14,962 nucleotides of DNA from an uncultured Ruminiclostridium sp. (GTDB taxonomy: Bacteria; Bacillota; Clostridia; Oscillospirales; Ruminococcaceae). Below, piece after piece: positions 14,878-14,962 of the stretch (the stretch's first letter is position 1; the number at the start of each line of letters is the position of its first letter). Below the pieces are notes generated by a model, which was not told the origin of the DNA, made no database searches, and saw only the letters and a list, made by a program, of their open reading frames with translations. Position numbers and translations under genes: made by a program. The stretch covers positions 1-14,962 of the forward strand of contig CAKSIR010000047.1 of the NCBI GenBank assembly GCA_934462775.1, written 5' to 3'.

Positions 14878-14962
14878 ACTGTCGAAAAAGTCAAATTTAA
14901 AAGTTTTTGTCCACTTTTTTCAAAAAGTGGTGGGTACTTAGGGCAAAGCCCTAAGCCGACTT
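14878..14962. repeat. Palindrome-rich element, cut by the window edge
   Basis: GACTGTCGAAAAAGTC begins the element. Two tight hairpins follow: CCACTTTTT (14911-14919) with AAAAAGTGG (14922-14930), and CTTAGGGC (14937-14944) with GCCCTAAG (14948-14955). The last bases, GACTT, are the start of GACTTTTTCGAC, the exact complement of the left motif, so an inverted-repeat end may lie just beyond the window. No coding frame is visible. A dispersed non-coding repeat of the miniature type is the best reading. Confidence 0.5.

Overview
The window looks like chromosomal DNA of a gut or rumen clostridial Firmicute (Oscillospiraceae/Ruminococcus type). The evidence is strong AGGAGG-type ribosome sites, sigma-A promoters with 17-base spacers, moderate GC, a Tn4451-type serine recombinase, DUF4367-type anti-sigma architecture and a mannanase/GH3 operon. 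The species is an inference. There are no rRNA or tRNA genes and no CRISPR array.

Layout from left to right. (1) Positions 1-2075 are the end of an integrated mobile element: the tail of an unknown gene, a TnpW-like small protein, and a large serine recombinase with its own promoter and terminator. (2) Positions 2125-5912, minus strand, hold an ECF sigma factor and its membrane anti-sigma factor behind a consensus promoter. They are followed by a decayed M23 peptidase, two paralogous lipoproteins and a small membrane-anchored protein. The lipoproteins share a 299-bp identical stretch although their other halves have diverged, which points to recent gene conversion or partial re-duplication. 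(3) Positions 5939-7834, minus strand, hold a RelQ-type (p)ppGpp synthetase and a monoacylglycerol-lipase-like hydrolase, overlapping by 8 bases, between a strong promoter and a large hairpin terminator. (4) Positions 7989-9567, minus strand, hold a GH25 lysozyme with a C-terminal SH3-like domain, then the nuclease SfsA, closed by a perfect hairpin. (5) Positions 9678-14874, plus strand, form a polysaccharide operon: GH26 beta-mannanase lipoprotein, LacX/GalM-like aldose 1-epimerase, cytoplasmic GH3 beta-glycosidase and a PAP2 membrane phosphatase. It has a near-consensus promoter, a palindromic operator candidate at the transcription start and a terminator. (6) Positions 14878-14962 carry nested palindromes that look like a truncated dispersed repeat.

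How the genes work together (inference). In region 5 the surface mannanase would cut mannan or glucomannan outside the cell, the GH3 enzyme would finish imported oligosaccharides in the cytoplasm, and the epimerase would equilibrate sugar anomers. No transporter is present, so uptake must be encoded elsewhere. In region 2 the sigma/anti-sigma pair would sense an envelope signal and may control the lipoproteins behind it.

I found no clearly new defence or mobile system. The strongest candidate for something undescribed is the sigma/anti-sigma, M23-remnant, twin-lipoprotein cluster with its gene-conversion tract. Next are the palindromic operator of the mannan operon and the structured repeats.
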